64,000 bases of DNA, taken from assembly GCA_016716635.1 (NCBI GenBank), contig JADJVZ010000014.1:434001-498000 (forward strand), written 5' to 3'. Source of the DNA: Micropruina sp. Its GTDB lineage: Bacteria > Actinomycetota > Actinomycetes > Propionibacteriales > Propionibacteriaceae. A program made the position numbers and the translations under genes. The notes beneath the pieces are model-generated. The model saw only the letters and a program-made list of their open reading frames with translations, was not told where the DNA came from and did no database searches. Below, piece after piece: positions 41,733-51,243 of this stretch; the first letter of the stretch is position 1; the number at the start of each line of letters is the position of its first letter.

Positions 41733-43105
41733 AAGTTCAGCCCCAACAAGGCGTTCTCGACCACCTCGGCCAGGGAGGGGTGGATCCAGTATTGGCCGCG
41801 TGCCATCGAGGGAACGTCCAACCCGAACGACATCGCCTGGATGAGCGGCTGGATCAGCACCGACGCCTCCGGACCGATGATGTGGGCGCCCAGCAGGCGC
41901 TTGGTGGTCTTGTCGGCCAGTAGCTTCACGAAGTGACCGGTGTCTTCCATGGCCCAGCCGTAGGCGACGCTCGCGTAATCCTGCACGGCGACCACGTAGG
42001 GGCGCCCCTCGGCCTTCAGTTGCTGCTCGGTGGCGCCCACCGCCGCGATCTGCGGGTCGGAGAACACCGCGTGCGGGACGAAGCGATGATCCGACTTGAG
42101 CTGCCGGCGGTGCAGCAGGTTGTGGGCGACAACACGAGCCTCCGCGTTGGCGACGTGCTTGAGCTGCCACTGCGAGCTGATATCCCCGAGGGCGAAGATG
42201 CCTTTGGCAGTGGTGCGCTGGCGATCGTCCACGATGATCCGATGGGCGGCGTCGACCTGGACGCCCGTCGCGGCGAGGTTGAGCGCCTCGGTGTTCGGGG
42301 TGCGTCCGAGGGCGAGAAGCACCTGCTCGCCCTCAAAGGAGTATTCGACACCATCGGTGTCGGTAGTGGCGACGAGCACCGACTCTCGTCCGGAATCTTC
42401 GAAGGCCACCAGGTTCTGGTTGAGACGGACGGTCACCCGCTCGGCGACGAGCTCGGTGAACCGCTCGGAAACTGCCTCGTCCTCGTGGCGCAGCAGGCTC
42501 GGGCCCCGCGCGATGACGGTGACGGCGGTGCCGAAGGCCGCGAAGATGGCGGCGAACTCGGCCGCGATGTACCCGCCACCCACGATCACCAGGCTCTTGG
42601 GCAGTTCCTCCAAGCGCATGATCGTGTCCGAGGTGTGCAGCCTGTCCGACATTTCGTCCATGCCCGGAACCTCCGGAAGCCGCGGCCGCGAGCCCGCAGC
42701 AATCACGAACTGGTCCGCGGTGAGGGTCTTGTTGCCGGCCTTGAGCTTGTGGTCGCCCACGAACTTGCCCCGCGCCCGGAACAGCGTCACGTTCTCGGAG
42801 TGCGCCCGATACGACTCCCCCGCCTCAGCAATGGCGTCGATGCGTCCGAAGATGCGATCGCGGACGGCGTCCCAGTCGAGGCGGACGTCCTTCGAGTGCA
42901 GCCCCAGCGGCCCCGCGGCCCGGACCGCGGTCGCCAACGTGGCGGGATAAACGAACATCTTCGTGGGGATGCAGCCGTGGTTCAGACAGGTGCCGCCGAA
43001 CGGGTGGCCATCGTCCACCAGGGCGACTTTCATGCCCGCGAAACGCTCATCGATGAGGGAATTGCCCGTACCGGAACCGATCACGCAGAGATCGAAATGC
43101 TGCAT
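41729..43105 (-). CDS. mtr: Mycothione reductase
   Basis: This flavoprotein reduces mycothiol disulfide with NADPH. ATG 43105 gives 458 aa. It has FAD binding in LCVIGSGTGNSLIDERFAG, the redox pair in FGGTCLNHGCIPTKMFVYPA (C..C), NAD(P) binding in VIVGGGYIAAEFAAIFAAFG, and the C-terminal His in GQYWIHPSLAEVVENALL. GCIPTKMFVYPA together with the IDERFAG start separates Mtr from lipoamide dehydrogenase. It fits with mshD in the same window. Confidence 0.93.
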   Translation of the reverse strand: MQHFDLCVIGSGTGNSLIDERFAGMKVALVDDGHPFGGTCLNHGCIPTKMFVYPATLATAVRAAGPLGLHSKDVRLDWDAVRDRIFGRIDAIAEAGESYRAHSENVTLFRARGKFVGDHKLKAGNKTLTADQFVIAAGSRPRLPEVPGMDEMSDRLHTSDTIMRLEELPKSLVIVGGGYIAAEFAAIFAAFGTAVTVIARGPSLLRHEDEAVSERFTELVAERVTVRLNQNLVAFEDSGRESVLVATTDTDGVEYSFEGEQVLLALGRTPNTEALNLAATGVQVDAAHRIIVDDRQRTTAKGIFALGDISSQWQLKHVANAEARVVAHNLLHRRQLKSDHRFVPHAVFSDPQIAAVGATEQQLKAEGRPYVVAVQDYASVAYGWAMEDTGHFVKLLADKTTKRLLGAHIIGPEASVLIQPLIQAMSFGLDVPSMARGQYWIHPSLAEVVENALLGLNL

Positions 43106-43118
43106 GTCCCGGATTCTC

Positions 43119-44123
43119 TCACAGCAGGTTGTCGAGGATCGTTGCCACGGATGCCGTCTGAGTGGTTCGCCAAGACGTGCCTGCCCACAGCGCCACGATC
43201 TCGGCGTCGCCGGACTGCGCGGCGGCCTTGCGAAGGGGGCCCGTGAGTTGGTTGAGGGCGGGGTATTCGGGGGGCGCGTCCGGGCCGTAGGCGTCGATGA
43301 AGTCGTTGCGCAGGGCGCGGGCCACGCGTCCGGAGAAGGCCCGGGTGAGGGCGGTCTCGATGAACCTCGGATCATGGAGTGCCCGGCGGTGGACAGGCGA
43401 TGTGCCGGCTTCGTCGGCGTCCACGAAGGCGGTGCCGAGTTGGACGGCGGCGACCGTCCGCAGGGCCTCGGCGATGGCGCTGGCGGTACCGAGCCCGCCG
43501 GCGGCGATCAGCGGCAGGTCGGTCGCCGCGCGCACCGCCAGGAGCAGGGCGTCCAACGGCTGGGTGGGTGGGGTCGCGTGGGCGTCGAACGTCCCACGAT
43601 GGCCTCCCGCCTCGGGACCTTGCACCACTAACGCGTCCACGCCGGACGCTGTTGCCTGTGCCGCCTCGTCCACGGAGGTCACGGTTGCGATCGTGAACGT
43701 GCCCGCCTGGCGGAAGCGCCGGATCACGTCCGCGCCCGGGCAGCCGAAGGTGAAGGACACCACCGGGACAGGGGCGTCCCACAACGCCGCGCATTTGGCG
43801 TCGAATGCGTCGTCGTCCTCGTACGGCTCCGGCAGTTCCACGCCCAGTTCCACGGCGAGCCCGGCCAGCCGACCGCGGTAGGCACTGGCGGCGTCCAGGT
43901 TGGCCGGCGCCCCCGGCATGAAGAGGTTCACCCCGAAGGGATCGCCGCTGGCCATGCGCACCCGGTGCGCCTGCGCCAGCACGTCGTCCACGCTCTTGTA
44001 CCCCGCGGCCAGGAACCCCAACCCACCTGCGTCCGCCGCGGCGATCACCAGTTCGGGGACGGACACCCCGCCCGCCATCGGCGCCGCGATGACCGGACGA
44101 CGCAACTCGTTGAGACTGAACAT
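43119..44123 (-). CDS. Nitronate monooxygenase
   Basis: This 334-aa FMN TIM-barrel enzyme shows the short-form family motifs: RPVIAAPMAGGVSVPELV, GGLGFLAAGY, VVSFTFGCPG, VVQGPEAGGHRGTF with the catalytic His, LIAAGGLGTASAIAEAL and VQLGTAFVDADEAG. The enzyme oxidises nitronates such as propionate 3-nitronate. It is distinct from the longer homologue at 21.3 kb. It lies in a leftward cluster, 13 bp before mtr. Confidence 0.93.
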   Translation of the reverse strand: MFSLNELRRPVIAAPMAGGVSVPELVIAAADAGGLGFLAAGYKSVDDVLAQAHRVRMASGDPFGVNLFMPGAPANLDAASAYRGRLAGLAVELGVELPEPYEDDDAFDAKCAALWDAPVPVVSFTFGCPGADVIRRFRQAGTFTIATVTSVDEAAQATASGVDALVVQGPEAGGHRGTFDAHATPPTQPLDALLLAVRAATDLPLIAAGGLGTASAIAEALRTVAAVQLGTAFVDADEAGTSPVHRRALHDPRFIETALTRAFSGRVARALRNDFIDAYGPDAPPEYPALNQLTGPLRKAAAQSGDAEIVALWAGTSWRTTQTASVATILDNLL

Positions 44124-44138
44124 GGCGATCCCCTGTGC

Positions 44139-44747
44139 CTAATCGGTGCTGGTGGGCAACGCGAGTTGCCGGGCCGGGTGAATGGCGTAGTCGGCCATGT
44201 AATCGAAGACGCCGCGCAGGGCGACGCGTTCGGGGTCGCGGTAGTAGGCGCGCTGGGACTCGGGGAAGTCGGACCAGTCTCCGCCGAAGCCGAACGCCCA
44301 CGTGAACATGTTCGTGGGCCGATCCGCGACAGCGAACAGGCATTCGTTGCCGTGCCGTTCCCGGACGGGCACGATGCGCCGCCAGATAGCCAGGAAGTCG
44401 TCCCACGATCCGGTGATCGCATACCGGCGCATGATCGCCAGGCGTCCGAGATCGGCCGACTCGGTGAGAATCTCGACATCTACGGGACGGATCGTGGCGT
44501 TGCGAAACACATGCGGTGCTGTTGCGTCTTGGAGGGCATGGTGGTCAGGGTCCGCCGCCAAGGAGGCGAGCCCCGCACTTGCGTCGGGATGCGCGTAAAG
44601 CCAGGTCATCTTGGGTTCGGCATCGGTCTCCACGAACGCCCTGCGAAAGTCGAACCCGTGCCGGCGTCGCAGGGCGACCTCGTCCGGCCAGAGCGCCAGG
44701 TAGGCGTCCAGATGCCCGGGTTTCACCGTGAACCGATGCAGCAACAT
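44139..44747 (-). CDS. NIPSNAP-like dimeric alpha/beta-barrel protein
   Basis: This 202-aa protein consists of two ferredoxin-like halves. The first reads LLHRFTVKPGHLDAYLALWP and MTWLYAHPDASAGLASLAAD; the second reads IMRRYAITGSWDDFLAIWRR and MFTWAFGFGGDWSDFPESQR. This duplication is typical of NIPSNAP/ABM-fold proteins of unknown role. It lies 15 bp upstream of the nitronate monooxygenase, so the two probably act together. Confidence 0.7.
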   Translation of the reverse strand: MLLHRFTVKPGHLDAYLALWPDEVALRRRHGFDFRRAFVETDAEPKMTWLYAHPDASAGLASLAADPDHHALQDATAPHVFRNATIRPVDVEILTESADLGRLAIMRRYAITGSWDDFLAIWRRIVPVRERHGNECLFAVADRPTNMFTWAFGFGGDWSDFPESQRAYYRDPERVALRGVFDYMADYAIHPARQLALPTSTD

Positions 44748-44765
44748 GATCCGACGGTAGCCGTT

Positions 44766-46355
44766 CTAGGGTCGGCGCCTCGGGATCGGCTTTCGAGGCG
44801 TGGGCCTGGTGAGCTTGGCGGCCGCGTTGAGCACGGGGCTCTTGTGTCCTCGGGTCGTTCCGGTGCGGTCGACGGTGTAGGTGAGGCCCATGGGGCTGGT
44901 CCAGGAGAACGTGCCGGGTGTGGGTTGGGTGATTGTCCAGGCGCCGAGGGTTTTGGCGCGGTGGACTTTGCGGCTTAAGGGCCCAAGATTCGAGGCGCGA
45001 GTCTGCGGCGAGGACGGGGTCTTCGCGGCGGGTTTGCGTTGTGCGTGGCGGTAGGGACTGGTGTGGTCCAGGTCGCAGCGTCCCGAGTTTCGGGACGAGA
45101 AGGGGAACACTTCGACCGGGTTTCTCAGGTTGACGTGGCGTCGGATGCGGTCGGGGATTTCGTAGGTGTCGACGCCGGGGTCTTCGCTGAGGTCGATGAC
45201 CGGCTGGATTCTGATCTTGCTGCAGCCGCCGAGGACTTCGCGTACCTGGTCGAGGAGCATGGGTCCGACACCTTCGACGCGGGCGATGCCGTGCCCGTCG
45301 TTGAGGGTTTCTTGGGCGATGTGGATCACGATTTCGGCGACGCGAGGGACCCTCCGGCCGTGGGGAGCCTGGAGCTGTGCGGGCAGGTCGGGTGCGTCAC
45401 CTTCGCTGCTGGCGCCAGGGTCCAGCTTCAGGCTCATGCACGTGTCAGCGCTGGCGCTGCCGTTTGTGCTGTCGACTCCGTTCGAGCTGCCGCTTGTGTC
45501 TCCGTTAGCTCTTGTGCTCCGGCTGATGCTGGCGGCTGTGTGGTGGGTGGGCTCCGCACTTGAACTGTTGCGTTGGGTCAGGATTCCCCAAGCCGACTGG
45601 GCTTCGGCTGCGGGCCCTGGGTTGTGGAGGTAGGCCAGCGCGAGGTTCCCGAGGGCCTCTGAACGGAGTTCGTCCACGCCTTCGGGGCGTCCGGTGAGGA
45701 TGGCGTCGCTGGCGGCTTGGGTGAGGGCGGTGTCGAGGGCAATTGCATCCGGGGTCGCCATGCGGGCGATCATGGTGGAAACACCGTCGATGTCGTGGTG
45801 GAGGCGGACGAATCGTTCCCGGCGGGCTTTCTTGGCGCGTTGTTCGGCGAGGACTTCGTCGGCTTTCACGATCATCCCGCTGAGTTTCCGGAGCAGCGGC
45901 CCGACGGGCAGCTTGTCGAGGTAAGGGGTGATCTTCTCGTCGATGGCCAGGGCGGCATCCAAGGGGAGCCCGGCGCGAGCCACCTCGTTGGCGATCCGGC
46001 GGGCTTTCCACACCTCGACCTTCAACTCGCCCACGGCTTGCCACAGGATCGGGTGGCGGTGGCGGAGGTTCAACACGTCACAGATCAGCATGCCGGCGCT
46101 GGCTTCACTCATGCCGAGCAGGGGTCCGATTTCCAACACGAGGAAATCGGACACCACCGGGGTGCCATCAGCCCCCACCGAGATCAGTTGCTCCGAGCCG
46201 GGCAAGGCCGGGTTCGCGGAACCGTCGGTGGCCCGGTACACGTCACACAAGGCGGCGATCAGCTGAGCCTTATCGGCTGCTGCTTGCCGTTCACGGCGGT
46301 CAGCATCAGCCAACGCGAGGGTGAGCTCGCGGGCGGTGCAACCGGCTGTGTTCAT
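44766..46355 (-). CDS. DUF222 / HNH endonuclease-like protein (13E12 type)
   Basis: This 529-aa protein has the DUF222 helical domain (DFLVLEIGPLLGMSEASAG, ILWQAVGELKVEVWKARRIA, VSTMIARMATPDAIALDTAL). A poor-complexity Ser/Thr linker (~260-320) follows, then a C-terminal HNH-like part with GRCDLDHTSPYRHAQ and NLGPLSRKVHRAKTLGAWT. Such genes occur in many copies in actinobacteria and are often linked with mobile DNA. The usual second half of the HNH motif is altered (no CxxHH), so nuclease activity is uncertain. Upstream is a 776-bp gap. Confidence 0.85.
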   Translation of the reverse strand: MNTAGCTARELTLALADADRRERQAAADKAQLIAALCDVYRATDGSANPALPGSEQLISVGADGTPVVSDFLVLEIGPLLGMSEASAGMLICDVLNLRHRHPILWQAVGELKVEVWKARRIANEVARAGLPLDAALAIDEKITPYLDKLPVGPLLRKLSGMIVKADEVLAEQRAKKARRERFVRLHHDIDGVSTMIARMATPDAIALDTALTQAASDAILTGRPEGVDELRSEALGNLALAYLHNPGPAAEAQSAWGILTQRNSSSAEPTHHTAASISRSTRANGDTSGSSNGVDSTNGSASADTCMSLKLDPGASSEGDAPDLPAQLQAPHGRRVPRVAEIVIHIAQETLNDGHGIARVEGVGPMLLDQVREVLGGCSKIRIQPVIDLSEDPGVDTYEIPDRIRRHVNLRNPVEVFPFSSRNSGRCDLDHTSPYRHAQRKPAAKTPSSPQTRASNLGPLSRKVHRAKTLGAWTITQPTPGTFSWTSPMGLTYTVDRTGTTRGHKSPVLNAAAKLTRPTPRKPIPRRRP

Positions 46356-47131
46356 GTCTTCAATCTACGGACCAGGTCTGACAGTTTCTGGTCCCGAAGA
46401 GGCCTGTTTCCCCTTGTGAATGTCACATTGAGATCACGAAATGTAGAGGTTACTGGGTTGGGTGGGACGTGAGCGACACAGACGGAATGGCCTCCCCAAG
46501 AGTGTGTGAGTTGAGCGTCCACGCGCGCGTTGAACTCGCACACTTTTCAGTGGAATCCAGCCGGGCGGCTGTCCACCTGGTCGGATACTGCGATGTGTCT
46601 CGGTCTTGGGCAGGGTTCGTCGTGATCGGCTCGGCGCTACCGCGCCGCTCGCAAACGTGGTCACCCCTGCGCCCACCCGGTAACCCATTTCCAACCCCCG
46701 GAGGCCCCTGGACTGCTGCGTCCCCGACTGGCTGGGGTGACGTTTGCCACGGGTTCGGCGCAGATGGTGGACACGGGTGACGGCATCACTCAATCAAGCA
46801 GTTCGGCACCCGCGGCCGGAGTAAGCAGGACTTTGGTGACGGTCACGTCCCCGTGAGGGTCGGCCGTGGATGTCAGCTCCACGGCGGCGGCTGTGAGGGC
46901 TGTTTCGGTCACCACCCAGGACTGCCCACTGGGAGGGGTGAACCCGTAACTGCCCATTCCTGACGCCGGGGACCCGACAGTCAAGGGTGGCCGCAGGCCA
47001 TCCCGCAGGGACGCCGGAGGCGCCCTTGACGGACGGGAGCGGCGTCACACAATCAGCAGCGGGGCACCCCAAAACCCACCCACCCGCCCCGTCTCCCGAT
47101 GACTCCCGACGCCCGAACCCGGGGGCTCCGC
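46356..47131. repeat. 776-bp intergenic region with dispersed repeat copy C
   Basis: No convincing gene lies here. On the minus strand 46851-46911 matches two plus-strand copies at 56.0-56.3 kb (shared TGACCGAAACAG, GAGCTGACATCCACG and CCTCACGGG). The motif GGCrTCACnCAATCA-GCAG-GGCACCC occurs twice, at ~46783-46812 and 47040-47069, flanking this unit, and a related form precedes the 56.2-kb copy. An imperfect 11-bp inverted repeat (46502-46512 with 46533-46543) followed by TTTT is also present. Confidence 0.65.
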
Positions 47132-48013
47132 TCACGAAGTCGGCGGGTGGCGGGCAATCTCGATGATGGCGGTCTCGTTGACGTCCCCAAGGCCGGCGGC
47201 GATGAGGGCATCGAGGCCAGCGACCGCCTGGTCGCCGAACGGCGTGGTGACGGATACCTCCCGGGCGAAGGCGGTCGCGTAGGCGGCGTCCTTGCGGCGG
47301 AGGGCTCCAGAGAAGGTGACCTCGGCGTCGGCGTCGTCGGCCACCATGCGCCGGGTCGTACGGACGACCTGCGGGCTGGCGGCTTGACTCTGGGCCAGCA
47401 CCTCGACGACCTGGCCGAGATCCAGCCCTGCCCGGCCCGCAAACGCCAGCGCCTCTGCCGCCGAGGCGATCTGGACCGCCCCGAGAAGGTTGTGGATCAA
47501 CTTGTAAGCGGTCCCGGCGCCGGGAGGCCCGAAGTGGACGACGCCGGTCGAAAGCGGCTCAAGCAGCGCCGACGCGGCCGCGAGATCGTCCGGATCGGCG
47601 CCCATGAGCAAGGTCAGCTCACCGCGCGCAGCCGCGTCGGGGAGGCCGGTCACCGGAGCATCCAGATAGCGCCAACCGGCTGCCTTCGCCGCAACAGCAA
47701 GCTCCGAAACCCACCCGTGGGACAACGTCGAACACTCCACCGCGAAGGCTCCGGGAGCGTGAGACGCAGCCAGAATCCCGTCCGGACCTAACCAAGCAGA
47801 CCGGCTCGCCTCATCATCGGCCAGCATGCAGATGACCGCCTCGGCGTCGGACGCCGCCTCCCGCGGTGTGAGGGCAACGGACGCCCCCAGCCCCACGAGA
47901 GGGTCGCAGCGCGAGGCCGTCCGGTTATAGACCGTGACGTCGTGCCCGGCGGATAAGAGCCGAGCAGCCATGCCCGACCCCATCCGGCCGAGGCCCACGA
48001 ACCCGACACGCAT
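47132..48013 (-). CDS. NAD(P)-dependent hydroxyacid dehydrogenase (3-hydroxyisobutyrate type)
   Basis: This 293-aa protein has an N-terminal Rossmann fold (RVGFVGLGRMGSGMAARLLS), the substrate motif YLDAPVTGLPDAAARGELTL and the catalytic Lys region GAGTAYKLIHNLLGAVQIAS. The K-x-x-N/H-N pattern is nearly canonical (KLIHN for KxxxN). These enzymes oxidise beta-hydroxyacids. The substrate is unknown. It is at the 3' end of the cytochrome c maturation operon, 8 bp from ccsB, but need not share its role. Confidence 0.92.
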   Translation of the reverse strand: MRVGFVGLGRMGSGMAARLLSAGHDVTVYNRTASRCDPLVGLGASVALTPREAASDAEAVICMLADDEASRSAWLGPDGILAASHAPGAFAVECSTLSHGWVSELAVAAKAAGWRYLDAPVTGLPDAAARGELTLLMGADPDDLAAASALLEPLSTGVVHFGPPGAGTAYKLIHNLLGAVQIASAAEALAFAGRAGLDLGQVVEVLAQSQAASPQVVRTTRRMVADDADAEVTFSGALRRKDAAYATAFAREVSVTTPFGDQAVAGLDALIAAGLGDVNETAIIEIARHPPTS

Positions 48014-48020
48014 CAGGGCA

Positions 48021-48932
48021 TCAGCCCTTGCCGTAGCTGTGCAGACCGCTGACGAGCAGGTTGATGCCGACGAAGTTGAACCAGAAGGTGGCGACGCCGA
48101 TGATCGCGACGATGGCGGCGCGGCGGCCCTTCCAACCGGCGGTCAGGCGGGCGTGGAGGTAACCGGCGTAGACCACCCAGGTGATGAAGGACCAGGTTTC
48201 TTTCGGATCCCAGCCCCAGAACCGTCCCCACGCGTATTGGGCCCAGACGGCGCCGGCGGCGATGGTGAACGTCCAGATCGGGAACCCGAACAGGGTGGCC
48301 CGGTAGCTGAAGCGATCCAGGACCTCGGCCGAGGGCAGCTTCGCGAGATACCCCTTCACGGGGCCGCGCTTCTCGGCGCGCGCCTTGAGGAGGTACAAGA
48401 TGGCCGCGATGGCGCCGATGTTGAACGCGCCCGCCGCCGTGATGGCCGCCAGAATGTGGACCACGAAGAAGACCGAGTGCAGCGCGGGAACCAACGGCCC
48501 CACGGCCACGTAGAAGACCGTCACCGCGAGCCCCTGCCCCAGGGCCGCGAGCAGCATCACCGGCAGTCCGAGCCAGTCGGCGCCCTTGGCGATCGCGAGG
48601 TACACGAACAGCGCGACCACGGCCACCAGCGCGGACGTGATGAACTCGTACATGTTGCCCCACGGCGCACGATTGGCGGCGATCCCCCGCCCGATCACGC
48701 CGACCAGATGGGTCGCCAGCCCGAGGCAGGCCAGGGCGATGCCGATGCGGCCCCACAGGTCTAGCCCAAAGCGCGCCTTCTCGTCCGCGTCGACCTGGGC
48801 GCGCGAGGGCTTCATGCCCTCGGTCAGGAGCGCCCGCCCGGAGGCCCACTTGGCCGCGTAGGCGATTAACGCCAGCAGGTACAACGCCGCCGACGTCACC
48901 ATGGCCAGGTTCGAGATGTAATCGACGCTCAC
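48021..48932 (-). CDS. ccsB: CcsB/CcsA cytochrome c biogenesis protein
   Basis: This membrane protein delivers heme for system II cytochrome c assembly. It is 303 aa with about eight spans. The heme-handling WWD-type motif is WGRFWGWDPKETWSFITWVV, and further His residues lie in LHSVFFVVHILA and GYLHARL. GTG 48932 overlaps the resB stop (GTGA). It is the fifth gene of the phosphatase-tlpA-ccdA-resB-ccsB operon, whose order matches that near hemL in mycobacteria. Confidence 0.95.
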   Translation of the reverse strand: MSVDYISNLAMVTSAALYLLALIAYAAKWASGRALLTEGMKPSRAQVDADEKARFGLDLWGRIGIALACLGLATHLVGVIGRGIAANRAPWGNMYEFITSALVAVVALFVYLAIAKGADWLGLPVMLLAALGQGLAVTVFYVAVGPLVPALHSVFFVVHILAAITAAGAFNIGAIAAILYLLKARAEKRGPVKGYLAKLPSAEVLDRFSYRATLFGFPIWTFTIAAGAVWAQYAWGRFWGWDPKETWSFITWVVYAGYLHARLTAGWKGRRAAIVAIIGVATFWFNFVGINLLVSGLHSYGKG

Positions 48933-50485
48933 GCGGGGTCACCTTCTGTTGTCGCCAATGTCTCCGACGAGATTCCCACGGCACTCGCCAGGGTTGCTAA
49001 CTCGGCGTCCACTGCCGGACGCCCGTCGACTCGGTCGATGCCCCCCAGTTGGACGCTCGTCCCACCCTCAACGGCACCCACGCGGACGAACGCCCGCCGC
49101 GGACGGACCAACAGCGAACACGCAATGCCCGCCAGCGCCAGCACGAATCCAATGCCGACGATCCACAGCCCCGGGTTCGTCGACACCTGGACCTTGGCCC
49201 AGCGCTGCCACCCTGTAAAGGAGATTGAGCCGCCGCCGGGGATCGCGAAGGTGTCCCCCACATTCAGCCGGGCACGCACGGTCTTGCCGTCGGCGTCGGT
49301 GACCTTGGTCAGGCCCGTCGTATCCAGCGTGTAGATGTTTTCCGGGGTCCCGGTCTCGACCTTCGGTGGACCATGCCAGATGCCCACCAGCAACTGCGGG
49401 TTCAAGGCATCGGGAAAGGACGACACAAACGCCAGCGATCCAGGCACCACGGTCGGCAGGAACAACCCGTCGAATGCGAGCCTTTCCGGACGCCCGTCCT
49501 GGGCCTTGATGGTGCCCGCTGAGGTGAACATTCCGTCCTGGGGCAAGAACACCGCGGGCCCGGAGAAGGCCACATTGCCGTTGCCGTCGAGCACCTTCAC
49601 GACCGGCGCGTACCCGTTGCCGAGCAGGTGGACCTCGGTGTTGCCGAAGGTCAACGGGCTGTTCACCTCAAGGTTCTTGGTCGCTCCGTCGGTGGTCACC
49701 TTGGCGTCGAACACACTGGGCGCGCCCTTCGGGGTGAACTTCACGTCGAAGCTGTCCAGGCGGAAGCTGAACGGGGTCAGGCTGGAGGGACGGAACGCCG
49801 CCCCCGAGGTGAACTCGTCGTATTGCGTGAGGGTGTTCGAGAAGGAGCCGCCTTCGACGATGATCGACGTGCCACGGAAGCTCGCGAGGGCGTTCCAGCC
49901 CAACCCGCACAGCACGATCACCAGCGCCAGGTGAAACACCAAGTTGCCCAGTTCCCTCAGGAATCCCTTGTCGCCGGAGACGGCGTCCGCCTCGCGCCGC
50001 ACGCGGAAGCCCTTCGCCTTCAGCGATGCCGCGGCGGCGTCCAACACCTCAGCAGGCGACTGCGTCACCACGCCCGTTCGATACCCCGTGAGCTTGGCCA
50101 GCGACGCGGGGACGGCCGGGGGCGGGTTGCGGAGTTCGCGGAGGTACACCCAGATCCGCGGCACGATACAGCCCACGAGCGACACGAACAGCAGCACGTA
50201 AATCGCCCCGAACCAGGGGGCGGCGAACACGTCGAAGAACCCCAGCCGATCGAGCCATGGGCCCACGCCCGGATTCGCCTTGATGTAGTCGCTCACCTTG
50301 ACGGGGTTCACGGGGCGCTGCGGCAAGAACGAGCCCGGCATCGCGGCCACGGCGAGCGCGAAAAGCAGCCACAGGGCTGTCTTCATGCTGGTGAGTTGCG
50401 TCCATAGCCAGCGCAGGGTCGCCACGGGTCCGAGGGCTGGCGCCAGCTCTGCGGGCCCGTTGGACGGACGGTTCTCGCGCGCCAT
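48929..50485 (-). CDS. resB: ResB/Ccs1 cytochrome c biogenesis protein
   Basis: ResB works with CcsB to attach heme to apocytochrome c. ATG 50485 overlaps the ccdA stop (TGATG) and gives 518 aa. Three N-terminal spans (MKTALWLLFALAVAAMPGSF, FGAIYVLLFVSLVGCIVPRI, LGNLVFHLALVIVLCGLGWN) precede a large outer domain, and a fourth span is near the end (WIVGIGFVLALAGIACSLLV). The DPAPxPGS-like start motif SFLPQRPVNP is typical. Confidence 0.94.
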   Translation of the reverse strand: MARENRPSNGPAELAPALGPVATLRWLWTQLTSMKTALWLLFALAVAAMPGSFLPQRPVNPVKVSDYIKANPGVGPWLDRLGFFDVFAAPWFGAIYVLLFVSLVGCIVPRIWVYLRELRNPPPAVPASLAKLTGYRTGVVTQSPAEVLDAAAASLKAKGFRVRREADAVSGDKGFLRELGNLVFHLALVIVLCGLGWNALASFRGTSIIVEGGSFSNTLTQYDEFTSGAAFRPSSLTPFSFRLDSFDVKFTPKGAPSVFDAKVTTDGATKNLEVNSPLTFGNTEVHLLGNGYAPVVKVLDGNGNVAFSGPAVFLPQDGMFTSAGTIKAQDGRPERLAFDGLFLPTVVPGSLAFVSSFPDALNPQLLVGIWHGPPKVETGTPENIYTLDTTGLTKVTDADGKTVRARLNVGDTFAIPGGGSISFTGWQRWAKVQVSTNPGLWIVGIGFVLALAGIACSLLVRPRRAFVRVGAVEGGTSVQLGGIDRVDGRPAVDAELATLASAVGISSETLATTEGDPA

Positions 50486-51243
50486 CAGATCACCGTCCCG
50501 AAGGCGGCGGCCCATTGCCGCAGGACGCCCACCACGTTGTCCCACAGGCCGGTGACCAGCAGCAGCCCGACGATGACCATCAGCCCGCCGCCGAAGCGTT
50601 GGATGCCACGCTGGTGCGTCTTGACCCAGCTGAGAGTCGTCGCCAGGCGGTTGAAGCCCAGCCCGAACAGGACGAACGGCAGCCCGAGCCCCATGGCGTA
50701 GAAGAAGGCCAGGACGGCCCCGCGCAGCGCCGTCGCCTCGTTGAGCGCCAAGGACAGCACCACCGACAGCGCCGGGCCGATGCAGGGCGTCCAACCGAGG
50801 CCGAACACGATGCCCAACAGGGGCGCGGCGGCGAGTCCCACGGCGGGGACGCCACCCATCTTCAGCGTGGTCTGGAACAGCGGCACGACCCCGGCGAACA
50901 CGAGGCCGAGCAGAATCGTGAGCAGGCCGATCACGATGCTGATCGGACGAGACCACGTCGCCAGCAACGTTCCCAGGCTGCCGAACAGGGCGCCCGACGA
51001 CACGAAGACCAGCGTGAACCCGGCCACGAACAACAGCGTCCCGGTGAGCACCCGGCGCCGACTGCCGGTGCCCAATTCGGCGACCCCGAGGCCGGTGGCA
51101 TACGACAGGTAGCCGGGCAGCAGCGGCAAGACGCACGGCGAAAAGAACGACACCAACCCGGCCGCGAAGGCGACGGGGATGGCTAGCACCACCGAACCGC
51201 CGACCGCCTCCTTGACCCAGTCCGCCAGCTCCAAGGGGATCAT
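50485..51243 (-). CDS. ccdA: CcdA thiol-disulfide transporter
   Basis: CcdA passes electrons across the membrane to keep apocytochrome c cysteines reduced. It has 252 aa and six spans. The two redox cysteines are in LVSFFSPCVLPLLPGYLSY and FGLGWTPCIGPALSVVL, the standard CcdA/DsbD positions. It overlaps both neighbours by a few bases, so the operon is tightly coupled, with TlpA as its likely partner. Confidence 0.97.
   Translation of the reverse strand: MIPLELADWVKEAVGGSVVLAIPVAFAAGLVSFFSPCVLPLLPGYLSYATGLGVAELGTGSRRRVLTGTLLFVAGFTLVFVSSGALFGSLGTLLATWSRPISIVIGLLTILLGLVFAGVVPLFQTTLKMGGVPAVGLAAAPLLGIVFGLGWTPCIGPALSVVLSLALNEATALRGAVLAFFYAMGLGLPFVLFGLGFNRLATTLSWVKTHQRGIQRFGGGLMVIVGLLLVTGLWDNVVGVLRQWAAAFGTVI

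Noticed and set aside
46502..46543. Hairpin with TTTT on the plus strand as a terminator
   Set aside because: No plus-strand gene precedes it, the loop is 20 nt, and the arms have a mismatch.
46469..47135. Short frames in the gap upstream of the hydroxyacid dehydrogenase (103, 113 and 64 codons)
   Set aside because: The similarity of the 64-codon product to a frame at 56.2 kb comes from the DNA repeat; no ribosome-binding site or conserved start supports translation.
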